The position numbers were made by a program, and so were the translations under genes. Shown in pieces: positions 17,706-29,000 of a stretch of DNA of 64,000 bases (within the stretch, counting starts at the first letter, position 1; each line of letters opens with the position of its first letter). The stretch spans positions 1 through 64,000 of the forward strand of contig CAZDAW010000004.1 in assembly GCA_964503685.1 (NCBI GenBank). Reading direction: 5' to 3'. The notes under the pieces are model-generated. The model did no database searches. It had not been told where the DNA came from and saw only the letters and a list, made by a program, of their open reading frames with translations. This stretch comes from CAZDAW01 sp964503685. Lineage in GTDB: Bacteria; Chloroflexota; Anaerolineae; Anaerolineales; Anaerolineaceae.

Positions 17706-20700
17706 ATGAACAGAAAAACTAAAAGTTCACTCATACTCATCGTGATCCGCTGTATTGGGTTGATCATCATTCTGCCAGCAAGTCTGTTCGCCGGGCCGAC
17801 GACCCATGTCTGGGCTGTGGATGATATTCCCCCCATCGTCGGAACATCATCTGGAACAACCACCTATATTGAAAATGCAGCGGCGAGTCCGGTAGATCCT
17901 AATATTACTGTTACAGAGGATCAATTTCCAGGCAGCGACCCAACCCAGACGATACTCCCAAAAGGGAGTGTATCGATAACTGGCGGTTATCATGCCGGCG
18001 AAGATTTTTTGGAATACACCACAACAAATGGCATCACCGGTACATTTAACCCTGCAAATGGTGTATTGAGCTTGTCAGGAAATGGAACAGCGGCCGCTTA
18101 TCAGGCCGCTTTTCGAGCCGTGAAATATTACAACACCAGCGATCAGCCTAACACCGAACCGCGCACCATCACTTTCGTCGTCGGTGTAAACAGCGATTAT
18201 TTCTCCGACACCAATCACTATTATTCATTCATTGAATCCCATCGGATTCAATGGAGCGCCGCACGGGCCCAAGCAGCCGCAATGGAACTCTATGGCATGC
18301 ACGGCTACCTGGCGACAATCACCTCGCAGGCTGAACACGATTTTATCCGCTCCCGCCTGCCTGCCACCGATATTATGGGATGGATTGGCAGCAGCGATGG
18401 TGAATATAACAGCGCGACAGATACTTATGAACAATGGTCCACTGCAGATTGTGAAGGCAACTGGCGCTGGGTAACCGGCCCAGAGGGTCTGAAAAACAGC
18501 ACGTCCGTCTGCCGCGGCACACCCTACTGGACTGGCGCTGCCACAGGAAGCGTTGTTAACCCGCCCACAGGAACCGGCTACGCGAACTGGAGCAGCGGCG
18601 AACCGAACAACAGCGGCAACGCCCCTTACGGCGAAGATTTTGGGCACGTCCGCAGTCAAACCAACAGCCCCAACAATCAGTGGAATGACTTAAAGAATAA
18701 TAATGGCGATAACTATGCCGACGACGCAGCCTGTATGGCAAGCGAGTATTGTCCCAAGGGTTTCATGGTTGAATTCGGCGATATGGCCGGCGACACGCCG
18801 CCCAAACTGGCCGACAAGAAGACGGTCACTGTCGTGGCAGTCAACGACCCTCCTTCAGATATCACTCTGGATAACGCAAGCGTTGCCTGGGGGCAGGACC
18901 CGGAACTGGGCGTCGTTGTCGGTTTGTTCTCCACAACCGACCCAGATAGCGGCGCTTTCACTTATGAATTAGTACCCAACAGCAACCCCGCTTACAGCGC
19001 TGACAACACTCGTTTTCAAATCGACAGCGATATGCTTTTAACTGCCGAACAGTTTCCGGCCACTCCTCCCGGTTATGATTATCACATTACTGTTCGCTCC
19101 ACTGACGACGGCAACCCGGCTGGTTATATGGATAAACACTTTATCATCCACGTTATTGAACCGCAGGGCGAACCGCCGGTCATCAGCGGCATCCCTTCTG
19201 ACCCACAACACATCAACGAAGATGCCTCTTTTGGACCAATCACAATTAACTTCAGCAACGATAACGGAGCAGTTACAACAGGCAAACGTTCATCCAATAC
19301 AACCCTGGTTCCGCTGGCAAACATCACCCTCAACCCTGATGATGGTTCTTTAGGTGATCATACCTTAACCGTTACCCCCAGCCAGAACAAATTCGGTTCG
19401 TCGCGCATCACAATCATCGCCCGTGACAGCTACTATTCCATCGCCAAGCGCTTGGAACTGGTCGTAGACTCGGTCAATGATAATCCGGTCATCTCAAATA
19501 TCCCCGATAAAGCAACCAACGAAGACACACCGCTGAACAACATTCCCTTCTCGATCTCGGATATTGAAAGCGACGCCGAGGACCTCATCGTCACCGGAAC
19601 ATCATCCAATCAAAATCTGGTGCCAGATGCCAATCTCGTCTTTGGCGGCGTCGGAACCAACCGAACCCTATCTATCACTCCTGTTGCCAATCAGACCGGC
19701 ACATCGACGATCACTGTGCGGGTGACCGATCCTGACGGCGGGTTTATTGAAGATGCCTTCGAGTTTAACGTCGTTGCGGTTAACGACCCTGCGCGCATTG
19801 CAAAAGTTGGCGATCCTATTACCGAGGCAGTTGGTCAGCAGGTGGTTGGCAACCAGATGATTGACGAAGACATTCCGCTTGCTCTGCGAGTTGAAGACGT
19901 GGATAATACCAGTCTGACCTTCAACATTAAATCTTCAGATAATCAAACGCTCGTTCCAGACGCCAATATTGTTACCGGCGCAGCCAGCGGCGCCGGCACG
20001 CCCAACTCGCCTTATACTGTTCCAGTCACCATTACGCCGGCGCTCAACCAGTTCGGGAGCGCCAATATCACCCTGGAAGTGACCGACGGAACGAATATCA
20101 CCACCAACACGTTTAAGTTAACTGTCAATTCAGTCAACGATCCGCCGACGATCTCAGCCATTTCAAATCAGACCGTCAATGAAGACGCGACCACCCCGGC
20201 CATCCCATTTACCATCAGCGATGTTGAAAGTGACGCCGGCAGTCTGACGCTTACGGCAGCGTCATCTAATCAGGCTTTAGTGACAAATTCCAACATCATT
20301 CTGGGCGGCAGCGGCAGTGATCGCACCATCACCATCACGCCATTGCCCAATGCACCCATTCCGCCGGCATCTAATCAAACAACAATCTCCATCACCGCCA
20401 GAGACCCCAACGGAGGGCAAACAGTACAGAATTTTACATTGACAGTGACGGAAATAAACGACCCGCCGCAACTCACCACCAACAAAGGAAACATCATCAA
20501 AAGCGGCGAGACAGTCACCATCACAAACCTGCTGCTCAAAGTGGATGATATTGACGACCCCGCTGAAAATATTATTTTCAGCCTGGTTGCGCCAGCTCCT
20601 CAGAATGGCACACTAAGAAATAACGGCGCGCCCCTGGGCGTTGGCGGGACCTTCACCCAGGCTGATATTAATAACAACCTCCTGACGTATGTGCAGGAGA

Positions 20701-23700
20701 ATATAGATAATACTAACGATTCATTTACGTTCACTGTTTCTGATGGGCGCGGTGGAACAATAGGAAACTCCGTTTACCGCATCCGCGGCACGGTTGTCAC
20801 CAGCGTAAACGATTCAGGCGGCGGGAGTCTCCGTCAGGTCATCACCAACGCGCAGGCCGGCGACGAGATTACGTTCGAAATAGCCGATGAAAACCCAACC
20901 ATTCTGCTGACATCCGGGCCCATCGTGCTGAACAAAGATCTGGTCATTACCGGCCCGGCAGAAATCAGCGGCAGCAACACAACCCGTGTCTTTCAGGTGA
21001 ATGCCGGGGTCACAGCCAGGATGAGCGATCTGACTATTGAGAATGGGGCAGCCGATCAGGGCGCCGGTCTATTGAACCAGGGTACCCTGACGCTGACCTC
21101 TTCAGATATGAATACCAATCATTCGACCCAGACCGGCGGCGCCATTCTAAACAGCGGCGCCCTGACTTTGAACAAAGTCGGCTTCGCTTCCAATATCGCC
21201 GACCAATCGGGCGGAGCCATCAGCAACACCGGAGAATTGACAATTACAAATTCGACATTCGCAAACAACCGTGCAATTGCCGGTGTAGGCGGAGCAATTT
21301 ATAACGAAGCCACCCTGACATTATCCAATGACACTTTTGTCGGTAATCAGGCTACCGCATCGTCAGGCGGCGCAATCCACAACCAGAGCGGTATGCTGAC
21401 CATCAACAGCATTACAGCCGCCAAAAACGCGGCTGCCAACGGCGGCGGCATTAAGATTGCCGGCGGAACAGCGATCATGAAGAATTCACTGCTGTCAGCC
21501 AACACTGCCACAACCGGGCCCAACTGCGCCGGTCCTATCACCTCAAAAGATTACAACCTGATCAAGGACGTTGCCGGTTGCGTCCTCTCAGGAGACACCG
21601 CCAATAATATCGTTGGCATTGATCCATTATTGGCGGAAACGTTGGCGAACAACAACGGCGAGACGCAGACCCTGGCAATTCTCAACCGCAGCATTGCCTA
21701 TGACGCCGGTTCATGTACAACAACTGACGGTGCTACACTGGCGGAGGATCAACGCGAGGTCGCCCGTCCGCAAGGGGATGGCTGCGATATCGGCGCATAC
21801 GAATCTCAATCACTGGATGAATGGTACTTCGATGACCGCGACCCGGGGATTATCTATAATCAGGCTGCAAACTGGAAACAGAACAGCCAGAGCGGAGCCT
21901 ATGAGAACACAATCAGCGTGGGCAATAAAAGCGGCAGTACAGCCACCTTCCAATTCAGAGGCAGCCGATTATCTCTGCTCTTCTGGCAAGGCAGCGGTCT
22001 GGGAAAATTGGAAGTGAAAGTGGATGGGGTTGTCAGAGTTATTCTGCCTGAAAAAGGCCGTAAAGCGCAGCGCCGCTGGAATCTGACGGGGTTGGACCCC
22101 GGTATGCACACGCTCGTATTGCGCCAGATGGATAAAAAACCTGTCAATATTGACGCCATTATCACCCTGCGTCAGCCAATCAATGCGAGGTCAGGACTAT
22201 TGATTGAAGACAGCGAGATCAGTAAAATCGCCTATCACGGTTTCTGGCAGCAGGAAACCAGTCAGCCCGGCGCGTCAAACGGCACCATCACGACCGCTTA
22301 TGCCAAAGGCGATACAGCCAGCCTCAAGTTCAATGGCAACCGGATTACGGTCTATTATTGGAAGCGCGCCTCGCAGGGGACGCTGGATATCGGCATCGAT
22401 GGGAAAACGAGAGCCTCCATCGTCCAGGGCGGACGGGGAACCCCGCAATACTGGAGCGCGTCCGGTTTGAGCGACGGTGAACATACCATCACATTCACAA
22501 ATGCTAAAAGCGGGCGGGTCAACCTGGATGCCCTGGTTATTTACGGCAACACACAACCGGCCGGCGCCGGCGTCATCGAAGATAACGACCTGGAACACCT
22601 GGCTTACAACGGCGTATGGGCGACCGATACAAAACAGGCCGGCGCCACAAATGGCACAATCACAACCATGTCTAAAGTGGGCAGCTCGGTCTCGCTTACC
22701 TTCACCGGCGACCGTTTGACGTTGTGGTACTGGCAACGACGCGACTTTGGCTCGATGGACATTAAAATTGACGGGGTGACTGGCGGCAGCCGCCAAGCCC
22801 GCCTCGTGCAGCGCGGCGATCTGGGTCGCAGGCAATGGAACGCCTCGAATTTAGGGGACGGAACACATACCCTCACCCTTACTGACGCGAGCGGGACGGT
22901 CAACTTCGATGCAATTGAAATTTTCGGCAGTCCGGTTCCTGCAACAGTCAGCGGCCAGCCGGTTGAAAACCAGCAGGTCGATTACCTCGCTTACGAGGGC
23001 AACTGGCAGATCAATTCACAGTTTGGAAGCGCTTCGGGTAGTTCTCTGGCAATCTCCAATAAAGCCGGAGATACGGCCACGCTCAAATTCACCGGCGACC
23101 GGATTACACTGTTCTATTGGTTGGGCAGCAAATATGGGAACATGAACGTTCAGATCAGTGGTTTGAATGGCGGCGACCGCCAGGCCACCCTGAATCTCAA
23201 AGGGAAATCCGCGTTAATGCAATGGAGTGCAACCGGGCTTGGCGCCGGTTCACACGTCCTGACAATATCCAATCCCAAAAACACATCAATCAATATCGAC
23301 TCAATATTGATCAGCAGCAGCCCTCTCTCCGGCGGCATCGATAGCGGCAAACCTACGATCGAGAATAACCAGACGCAATACATGGCGTACGACGGTAACT
23401 GGCTGCCGGATGTTGCCGATTCGGGTTCATCAGAGAAAACGCTGGCAATATCAAACAAACGCGGCGACGTCGCTACGCTTCAATTCACCGGCGATCGGAT
23501 CACGATCCAATACTGGGAAGATAAAAACTACGGCACGATGGGCATCAAAGTCGATGGCGTGGATAACGGTCCGCGCCAGGCCACGTTGAAGCTGAAGGGA
23601 AGCCGCTCGAAGCAGACCTGGGTGGCAGCCGAACTCGGAACCGGCACACATACCCTGACCCTGACGAATTTGAGCGGGGTGATCAATTTCGACCGGCTCG

Positions 23701-25961
23701 TCATCGACCCCACACCTTTGCCTGGCATCCCTGGTGGAACCGTGGAAGACTCGCAAACGGATACCATTACATACCAGGGAAACTGGCAAATGATGACCGA
23801 CAGTCAGGCTTCAGGCGGAACAGAAACCAGTTCCCGCCTGATCGGCGACACGGCCACACTCAAATTCACCGGTGAGCGGTTAACGCTCCAATATTTCACC
23901 GCCGCTAACAACGGCATTATGGGATTGCGGCTGGAAAACGTAAGCGGCGGAACCCGTCAGATTCAAATCGATCAGAAAGGCGCCCGTCAGCTTCGCCAGT
24001 GGAGCGCAAGCGGCCTGGGTTCAGGTCAACATAAACTTGTACTGACGCACATCAAAGGCTCGCGCATCAGCCTGGATTCCATCCTGATCGCCAACAGCGC
24101 ATCAGGAGCATCTACCGGCGTCACTGAGAACGAAGATACAGGTAAATTCACTTACTCCGGTCACTGGCAGCCGCCAATCGATCTAAGCGGCGCATCAGGC
24201 GGCAAAATTACCCGGTCTCTGGCAAAGGGCGATACTGCTACGCTCAACTTCACCGGCGACCGCGTTACATTGCTGTATTGGCAGGGAAAGGAATACGGTA
24301 ATCTGGGTGTTCAAGTCGGGCCATATCAGGTACAGATCGATCAGAAAGGGAAAGCCATTCAGCGTCAATGGAGCGCCTCCGGCCTCGGCTCTGGGGTGCA
24401 TACCCTCACGCTGACCAACCTGTCTGGCGGATTGGTTAACTTCGACGCGGTGATCGTCGATAATGCGACAATTTCGGCCGCCTCAGGGAAACTGGAAAAC
24501 AGCGACACTACCCGAATTGCTTTCACCGGCGCGTGGCAGAAACCCGCCGAGCAAGCCGGGGCGTCGGGCGGGACAATCACCGAATCCATCACTCGCGGCG
24601 ACCAGGCTGTCATCCGCTTTACCGGCGATCGCGTAACACTGTATTACTGGTCGGGTAAAGGTTTCGGTTCTCTGGACGTCAGCGTTGGCTCACATCAGGC
24701 GACGATCAATCAAAAAGGGTCTTCCATACAGCAGCAATGGAGCGCATCTGGTCTGGGAAGCGGAGAACATACCCTCACGTTGACCAACACGAAAGGCGGC
24801 CCGGTTAACTTCGACGCCCTCGTCTTTGATAGCGCGCCCACAGCAGCAACCATCGGGACTCTGGAAAACAGTGAAACGGGCATGATCGCTTTCAATGGCC
24901 TGTGGCAGCCGCCCAGCGCGCTCAGCGGCGCATCCGGTGGAACCATCACCCAATCTCTGGCTAAAGACGATCAGGCGATCATCCAATTTACCGGCGACCG
25001 GATCACACTGCTCTACTGGTATGGCGCCAAATACGGCACCCTGGACGTCCAGGTTGATTCACAATCGAGTCAAATCGTTCAAAAGGGACGGACAGCTCAA
25101 GGTCAATGGATGGCAGCCAATCTCGGCGCCGGAACGCATACGCTGAAGTTGACCAACCTCAAAGGCGGGCCGGTCAATTTTGACGCCGTGATAATCAGCG
25201 GCGCACCGACGATCGCCGGATCCGGTACGATTGAAGATAATGACTTCGATAAGATGGCCTACTCTGGAAAATGGCAAAAGCCAGTCGCTTTTACCAACGC
25301 TTCAGGCGGTACGATTACCAACTCAAACGCCAGGGGCGACACAGCTACTTTACGTTTTAGCGGCGACCGCATCTCCATACTTTACTGGCTTGGTTCCAGG
25401 AATGGAATCATGGATGTGATGATCCAAACCGGCGACGGGCAGACCCGCACCGCCACGTTCAACCAGCGAGGCGGACGCATTCTCAAACAGTGGTCGGCTT
25501 ACGGCCTGGGATCTGGAACGCATACACTGACGCTGACCAACAAAAACGGCTTCCCGGTTAATCTGGACGCCATCATCATCCGCGATGCTGTTACGACCGC
25601 TGCTCCTGGCAAAGTCGAGAATGACGACCTGACGAAAGTTGCCTATGCCGGCGCGTGGGTTACGTCATCCATCAGCGGCACTTCGGGCGGGAACGTCGCC
25701 GTATCAAACGGCGTCAATGAAACTGCCTGCCTTACGTTCAACGGAAGCAAAATCACGTTGTACTACTGGATGAAGAAAGGCTACGGGTCGATGCTCGTAC
25801 AGATCGATGGCAACGCGGGTGTGACCATCAATGAAAGCGGAAAGTCGCTCATCCAAAAGTCCGCCGTTTTTGAAGGTCTCGGCTCCGGCGTCCACACAAT
25901 CACCATCACCCATTCTCGCCGTGCGCCAATCAATATTGACGCATTTGAGATCACCCCTTAA
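17706..25961 (+). CDS. Giant exported adhesin 2: C-type lectin, cadherin-like repeats, beta-helix and eleven C-terminal beta repeats
   Basis: About 2751 aa. ATG 17706 (MNRKTKSSLILIVIR) is chosen because SD GAGG sits 6 nt upstream; an earlier in-frame ATG at 17661 lies inside the hairpin stem. After a signal peptide comes a C-type-lectin-like domain (about 170-361) with GEPNNSGNAPYGEDF and QWNDLKNN. Cadherin/Ig-like modules follow (VNDPPSDITL, VNDNPVISNI), then a beta-helix around 1029-1365 (GGAIYNEATLTLSNDTF). The final ~1380 residues are eleven ~120-aa repeats. The architecture is the same as adhesin 1, so the two are tandem paralogues, the second with a much expanded tail. No C-terminal membrane anchor. 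Likely a secreted surface protein for attachment; ligand unknown. Confidence 0.85.
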   Translation: MNRKTKSSLILIVIRCIGLIIILPASLFAGPTTHVWAVDDIPPIVGTSSGTTTYIENAAASPVDPNITVTEDQFPGSDPTQTILPKGSVSITGGYHAGEDFLEYTTTNGITGTFNPANGVLSLSGNGTAAAYQAAFRAVKYYNTSDQPNTEPRTITFVVGVNSDYFSDTNHYYSFIESHRIQWSAARAQAAAMELYGMHGYLATITSQAEHDFIRSRLPATDIMGWIGSSDGEYNSATDTYEQWSTADCEGNWRWVTGPEGLKNSTSVCRGTPYWTGAATGSVVNPPTGTGYANWSSGEPNNSGNAPYGEDFGHVRSQTNSPNNQWNDLKNNNGDNYADDAACMASEYCPKGFMVEFGDMAGDTPPKLADKKTVTVVAVNDPPSDITLDNASVAWGQDPELGVVVGLFSTTDPDSGAFTYELVPNSNPAYSADNTRFQIDSDMLLTAEQFPATPPGYDYHITVRSTDDGNPAGYMDKHFIIHVIEPQGEPPVISGIPSDPQHINEDASFGPITINFSNDNGAVTTGKRSSNTTLVPLANITLNPDDGSLGDHTLTVTPSQNKFGSSRITIIARDSYYSIAKRLELVVDSVNDNPVISNIPDKATNEDTPLNNIPFSISDIESDAEDLIVTGTSSNQNLVPDANLVFGGVGTNRTLSITPVANQTGTSTITVRVTDPDGGFIEDAFEFNVVAVNDPARIAKVGDPITEAVGQQVVGNQMIDEDIPLALRVEDVDNTSLTFNIKSSDNQTLVPDANIVTGAASGAGTPNSPYTVPVTITPALNQFGSANITLEVTDGTNITTNTFKLTVNSVNDPPTISAISNQTVNEDATTPAIPFTISDVESDAGSLTLTAASSNQALVTNSNIILGGSGSDRTITITPLPNAPIPPASNQTTISITARDPNGGQTVQNFTLTVTEINDPPQLTTNKGNIIKSGETVTITNLLLKVDDIDDPAENIIFSLVAPAPQNGTLRNNGAPLGVGGTFTQADINNNLLTYVQENIDNTNDSFTFTVSDGRGGTIGNSVYRIRGTVVTSVNDSGGGSLRQVITNAQAGDEITFEIADENPTILLTSGPIVLNKDLVITGPAEISGSNTTRVFQVNAGVTARMSDLTIENGAADQGAGLLNQGTLTLTSSDMNTNHSTQTGGAILNSGALTLNKVGFASNIADQSGGAISNTGELTITNSTFANNRAIAGVGGAIYNEATLTLSNDTFVGNQATASSGGAIHNQSGMLTINSITAAKNAAANGGGIKIAGGTAIMKNSLLSANTATTGPNCAGPITSKDYNLIKDVAGCVLSGDTANNIVGIDPLLAETLANNNGETQTLAILNRSIAYDAGSCTTTDGATLAEDQREVARPQGDGCDIGAYESQSLDEWYFDDRDPGIIYNQAANWKQNSQSGAYENTISVGNKSGSTATFQFRGSRLSLLFWQGSGLGKLEVKVDGVVRVILPEKGRKAQRRWNLTGLDPGMHTLVLRQMDKKPVNIDAIITLRQPINARSGLLIEDSEISKIAYHGFWQQETSQPGASNGTITTAYAKGDTASLKFNGNRITVYYWKRASQGTLDIGIDGKTRASIVQGGRGTPQYWSASGLSDGEHTITFTNAKSGRVNLDALVIYGNTQPAGAGVIEDNDLEHLAYNGVWATDTKQAGATNGTITTMSKVGSSVSLTFTGDRLTLWYWQRRDFGSMDIKIDGVTGGSRQARLVQRGDLGRRQWNASNLGDGTHTLTLTDASGTVNFDAIEIFGSPVPATVSGQPVENQQVDYLAYEGNWQINSQFGSASGSSLAISNKAGDTATLKFTGDRITLFYWLGSKYGNMNVQISGLNGGDRQATLNLKGKSALMQWSATGLGAGSHVLTISNPKNTSINIDSILISSSPLSGGIDSGKPTIENNQTQYMAYDGNWLPDVADSGSSEKTLAISNKRGDVATLQFTGDRITIQYWEDKNYGTMGIKVDGVDNGPRQATLKLKGSRSKQTWVAAELGTGTHTLTLTNLSGVINFDRLVIDPTPLPGIPGGTVEDSQTDTITYQGNWQMMTDSQASGGTETSSRLIGDTATLKFTGERLTLQYFTAANNGIMGLRLENVSGGTRQIQIDQKGARQLRQWSASGLGSGQHKLVLTHIKGSRISLDSILIANSASGASTGVTENEDTGKFTYSGHWQPPIDLSGASGGKITRSLAKGDTATLNFTGDRVTLLYWQGKEYGNLGVQVGPYQVQIDQKGKAIQRQWSASGLGSGVHTLTLTNLSGGLVNFDAVIVDNATISAASGKLENSDTTRIAFTGAWQKPAEQAGASGGTITESITRGDQAVIRFTGDRVTLYYWSGKGFGSLDVSVGSHQATINQKGSSIQQQWSASGLGSGEHTLTLTNTKGGPVNFDALVFDSAPTAATIGTLENSETGMIAFNGLWQPPSALSGASGGTITQSLAKDDQAIIQFTGDRITLLYWYGAKYGTLDVQVDSQSSQIVQKGRTAQGQWMAANLGAGTHTLKLTNLKGGPVNFDAVIISGAPTIAGSGTIEDNDFDKMAYSGKWQKPVAFTNASGGTITNSNARGDTATLRFSGDRISILYWLGSRNGIMDVMIQTGDGQTRTATFNQRGGRILKQWSAYGLGSGTHTLTLTNKNGFPVNLDAIIIRDAVTTAAPGKVENDDLTKVAYAGAWVTSSISGTSGGNVAVSNGVNETACLTFNGSKITLYYWMKKGYGSMLVQIDGNAGVTINESGKSLIQKSAVFEGLGSGVHTITITHSRRAPINIDAFEITP
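21820..25958 (+). repeat. Eleven tandem ~120-aa C-terminal beta repeats in adhesin 2
   Basis: Units begin with an ENxxTxxxAYxGxW motif, continue with SGASGGTIT, GDTATLxFTGDRxTLxYW, YGxLxVxV, QKGxxxQxQWSASGLGSGxHTLTLTN and end GxxVNFDAxxI. The middle units are most alike, which suggests recent expansion by duplication. The first and last units are the most diverged. Confidence 0.85.
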
Positions 25962-25997
25962 AACACCCCTTTTTTAAGTTATAATCTGAGCGTGACA

Positions 25998-26026
25998 ACC
26001 AGCCCCGTTGATCTGGCGGGGCTGGT
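25998..26026 (+). promoter_or_regulatory. GC-rich stem-loop in the leader of the protease gene
   Basis: A perfect 10-bp stem (25998-26007 with 26017-26026), loop of nine, lacking a T-run. A -10-like TATAAT lies upstream at 25980-25985 with no matching -35. It may be the end of the adhesin transcript or a leader structure of the protease gene. Confidence 0.4.
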
Positions 26027-26071
26027 ATACAATGTTGTTCAATGATGTTCTTTATACCAATGGAGGAAAAA

Positions 26072-29000
26072 ATGTTTTCGCAAAAACTGATGCTGAAGCA
26101 GCGTTGGTTATACAACCTGCTCGCATTACTCATCTGCGCCAGCCTCCTGTTGGGAACCACAGCCGCCAGTCCGGCAGCCGCTTTCCAGCAAGGCAAATCT
26201 CAGGCGCAAACGGAGGGCGATCCGCCCGAAGCCGAGTGGCTCAACTACCACCTGATCGTTGTCAAATTTAAAGACGACAGCCCGGTACGCATGAGCGAAG
26301 GCCGTCTGGCATCCCCAGACGGCGCCGACCTTTCTGCAGTCGAAAGCCTGCTGGAAGGCTTATCCATCCGGCCAATGTTCTCCCGTTCAACGGAGGAACT
26401 GGAGCAGGAAACTGCCAATCTTCGTTCAGCCGAAGGCGAGGTACTGCCCGATTTGAGCCAGTACTACCTGATCAATCTGAGTGAAGAAACCACCTTCGAA
26501 CAGGCCAGCGCGTTGCTCGAATCGCTGCAAGGATTGGAGAACGTCGAAACGGCCTACATGGAACCAATTTACAAACTGGCTACAGACAAAGACCCGGCGA
26601 CGCCAGATATGTCTGCCGGGCAGGGCTATCGGGAAGATGCAGCCTCTAACGGCATTGACGCCGATTATGCGGCGACGATCCTGGGCGGGCGCGGTTATAA
26701 CGTCCGCGTGACCGACATTGAACTGGGCTGGCAAATTGGGCACGAAGACCTCAATATCAAAAACAGCTCGCTGCTGGGAAGAAGCGAAAATACGTCACAA
26801 CTCAGCGATATAGCCCACGGCACCAACGTACTGGGGGTCATCGCCGGGTTCAACAACGGTTACGGCGTCACCGGCATCGCCTCAGACGCCGAAATCAAAC
26901 TGGTCTCCAATGGCTATGTTGTGATTGGAACTACCGAATACAACTATACCACCGCCGAGGCCATTGACCTGGCAGCGGCCAACAGCCGGGCGGGTGACGT
27001 GATCGTCATTCCGTTGCAGGTTAAAGGCCCCAAAACCGGATTAACTTGCACCTGCGGCGACCCGGAGTGTTCAGATTTTGAATTCATCCCGGTCGAATGG
27101 TTAGATGCCAACTACGACGCCATCAAGAGAGCCACAGCCAAAGGCGTCATCGTCGTCGAAGCAGCCGGCAATGGCTCGATGAATCTGGGCGATACCGATA
27201 TCTACGGCAATAAATTTATTCGTTCCTCCCGTAATTCCGGGGCGCTCATTGTCGGGGCCGGCGATTCAGCCACCCGCGCCCGTCGCTGCTCGAGCAACTA
27301 CGGCGACCGGGTCGATCTGCAGGGCTGGGGCGACTCTATTGTCACCACCGGCGGCCTGTCGGACGGCAGTCAGGATACCGCCTTTGAAACCGCATCCGGC
27401 TTCGACAGCGGCGGCGACGCTGAACAGTTCTACACCAATACTTTCGGCGGCACATCCGGCGCCGCGGCCATTGTGGCCGGCGCAGTCGCCAGTTTGCAGG
27501 GCATAGCCCGCAAACAGGGCATTGCTCTGTCTCCTTCCCAGACGCGTGAAATGCTGATCAATACGGGCAGTTCACAAACAGGATCGACCTCAGAGCATAT
27601 CGGCCCCTTACCAGATCTGAAAGGGGCTATCGACACTTACCTCGTATCTGGGAGTTACACACCAGATGGAACAACCACCGATTCGCTGCGCCCGACCCTC
27701 AACTGGCCCAACGCCGTCGGGGCGACCAAATATTGGGTGCAAATTTCGACCGGCACCACTTTCACGGAACTGGTTTACGATGCAACCGTGACGCGTTCGG
27801 AATTCACCCCTTCCAAGAACCTGGCTAAAAACACGGTCTATTACTGGAAGGTCCGTCCATACAGCAACGGGAGTTGGGCAAAATGGTCCAACACGTACCA
27901 ATTCACAACACCCAACCCAACCGATAACCCGCCGGTTACAACCTTAACCTACCCGAAAGAAGGATTCCTCTTCACCAGTTGGAGCCCAACCTTCTACTGG
28001 AAAGATCTCTCCAGCCTATCGACGCCGCCCGACGGCTATCATATACAAATCTCAACAACCAATGACTTCGCAGCAGCAACCACGATCGAAGCCTATCCGA
28101 CCGACGCCAACTACACCGTGGCTGCGCCGTTGGATGGCAGCACACAGTATTACTGGCGCGTCCGCACTTACATCGGCGCGGCGCCCGACCAGATCTTCAG
28201 CGCCTGGACGCCCTGGCGGAGCTTCAAGACAGCCATTGCATCAACGTCGCTGGTATCTCCGGCAGATGGAGCGGATGTGGACACCCTGCGTCCGACTTTC
28301 CAATGGAATCCGATCGCCAATGCCAAGGGCTATCAGTTACAAATTTCCACCAGCCTGAAGTTCAAAAGCAATGTGCAGAGCTATACTCTCGGCGATACAA
28401 CAACATCCTACCAGATCACCAAAGATCTATCGAAGAAAGCATCCACCGTATATTGGCGCGTGCGTGTGATCGGCAAATTCGGCAACAGCGGCTGGTCGCC
28501 CGTCTGGACAGTCCACCCCCCCATCCCGCCCAATGTACCGACCAACCTGAAACCCAAAACCAAGACCGTCAATAAGGACTTCTCGCCCGTCTTCACCTGG
28601 AGCGTCCCCAAGGGCGGCGCGGTGGGTTACCAGTTCGAAATCTCCAAAGACAGTGATTTCGACCCGGCTGACCTTTCCACCGACACACAGGATGTAACCG
28701 ATCCAACCTACACGGCCGCCGGCCGGGACCCTGACTCAGCGTTCTACTGGCAGGTGCGCGCCGTGAACGCATCGGGCGAATACTGCAACTGGTCGAAGAA
28801 TCAGATCATCTACACCGGGCCCCTGCTCAGTGTGACGTTGGATTCTCCATCGTCCGGCGATACGGTTGACAGCCGCCGCCCCACTTTACAGTGGACGGAC
28901 GCCACGCCTACCTTGACCGGAGCATACTGGCTGCAAATTTCGCGCAATGCGGCTTTCACGCGCATCTTTTACAGCAAAATCGTCAAAAACGCTTCACCGC

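Noticed and set aside
10784..25961. CRISPR array or DNA-level satellite in the adhesins
   Set aside because: The repeats are protein-level, ~350-370 nt long and diverged in codons; there are no short identical repeats with unique spacers.
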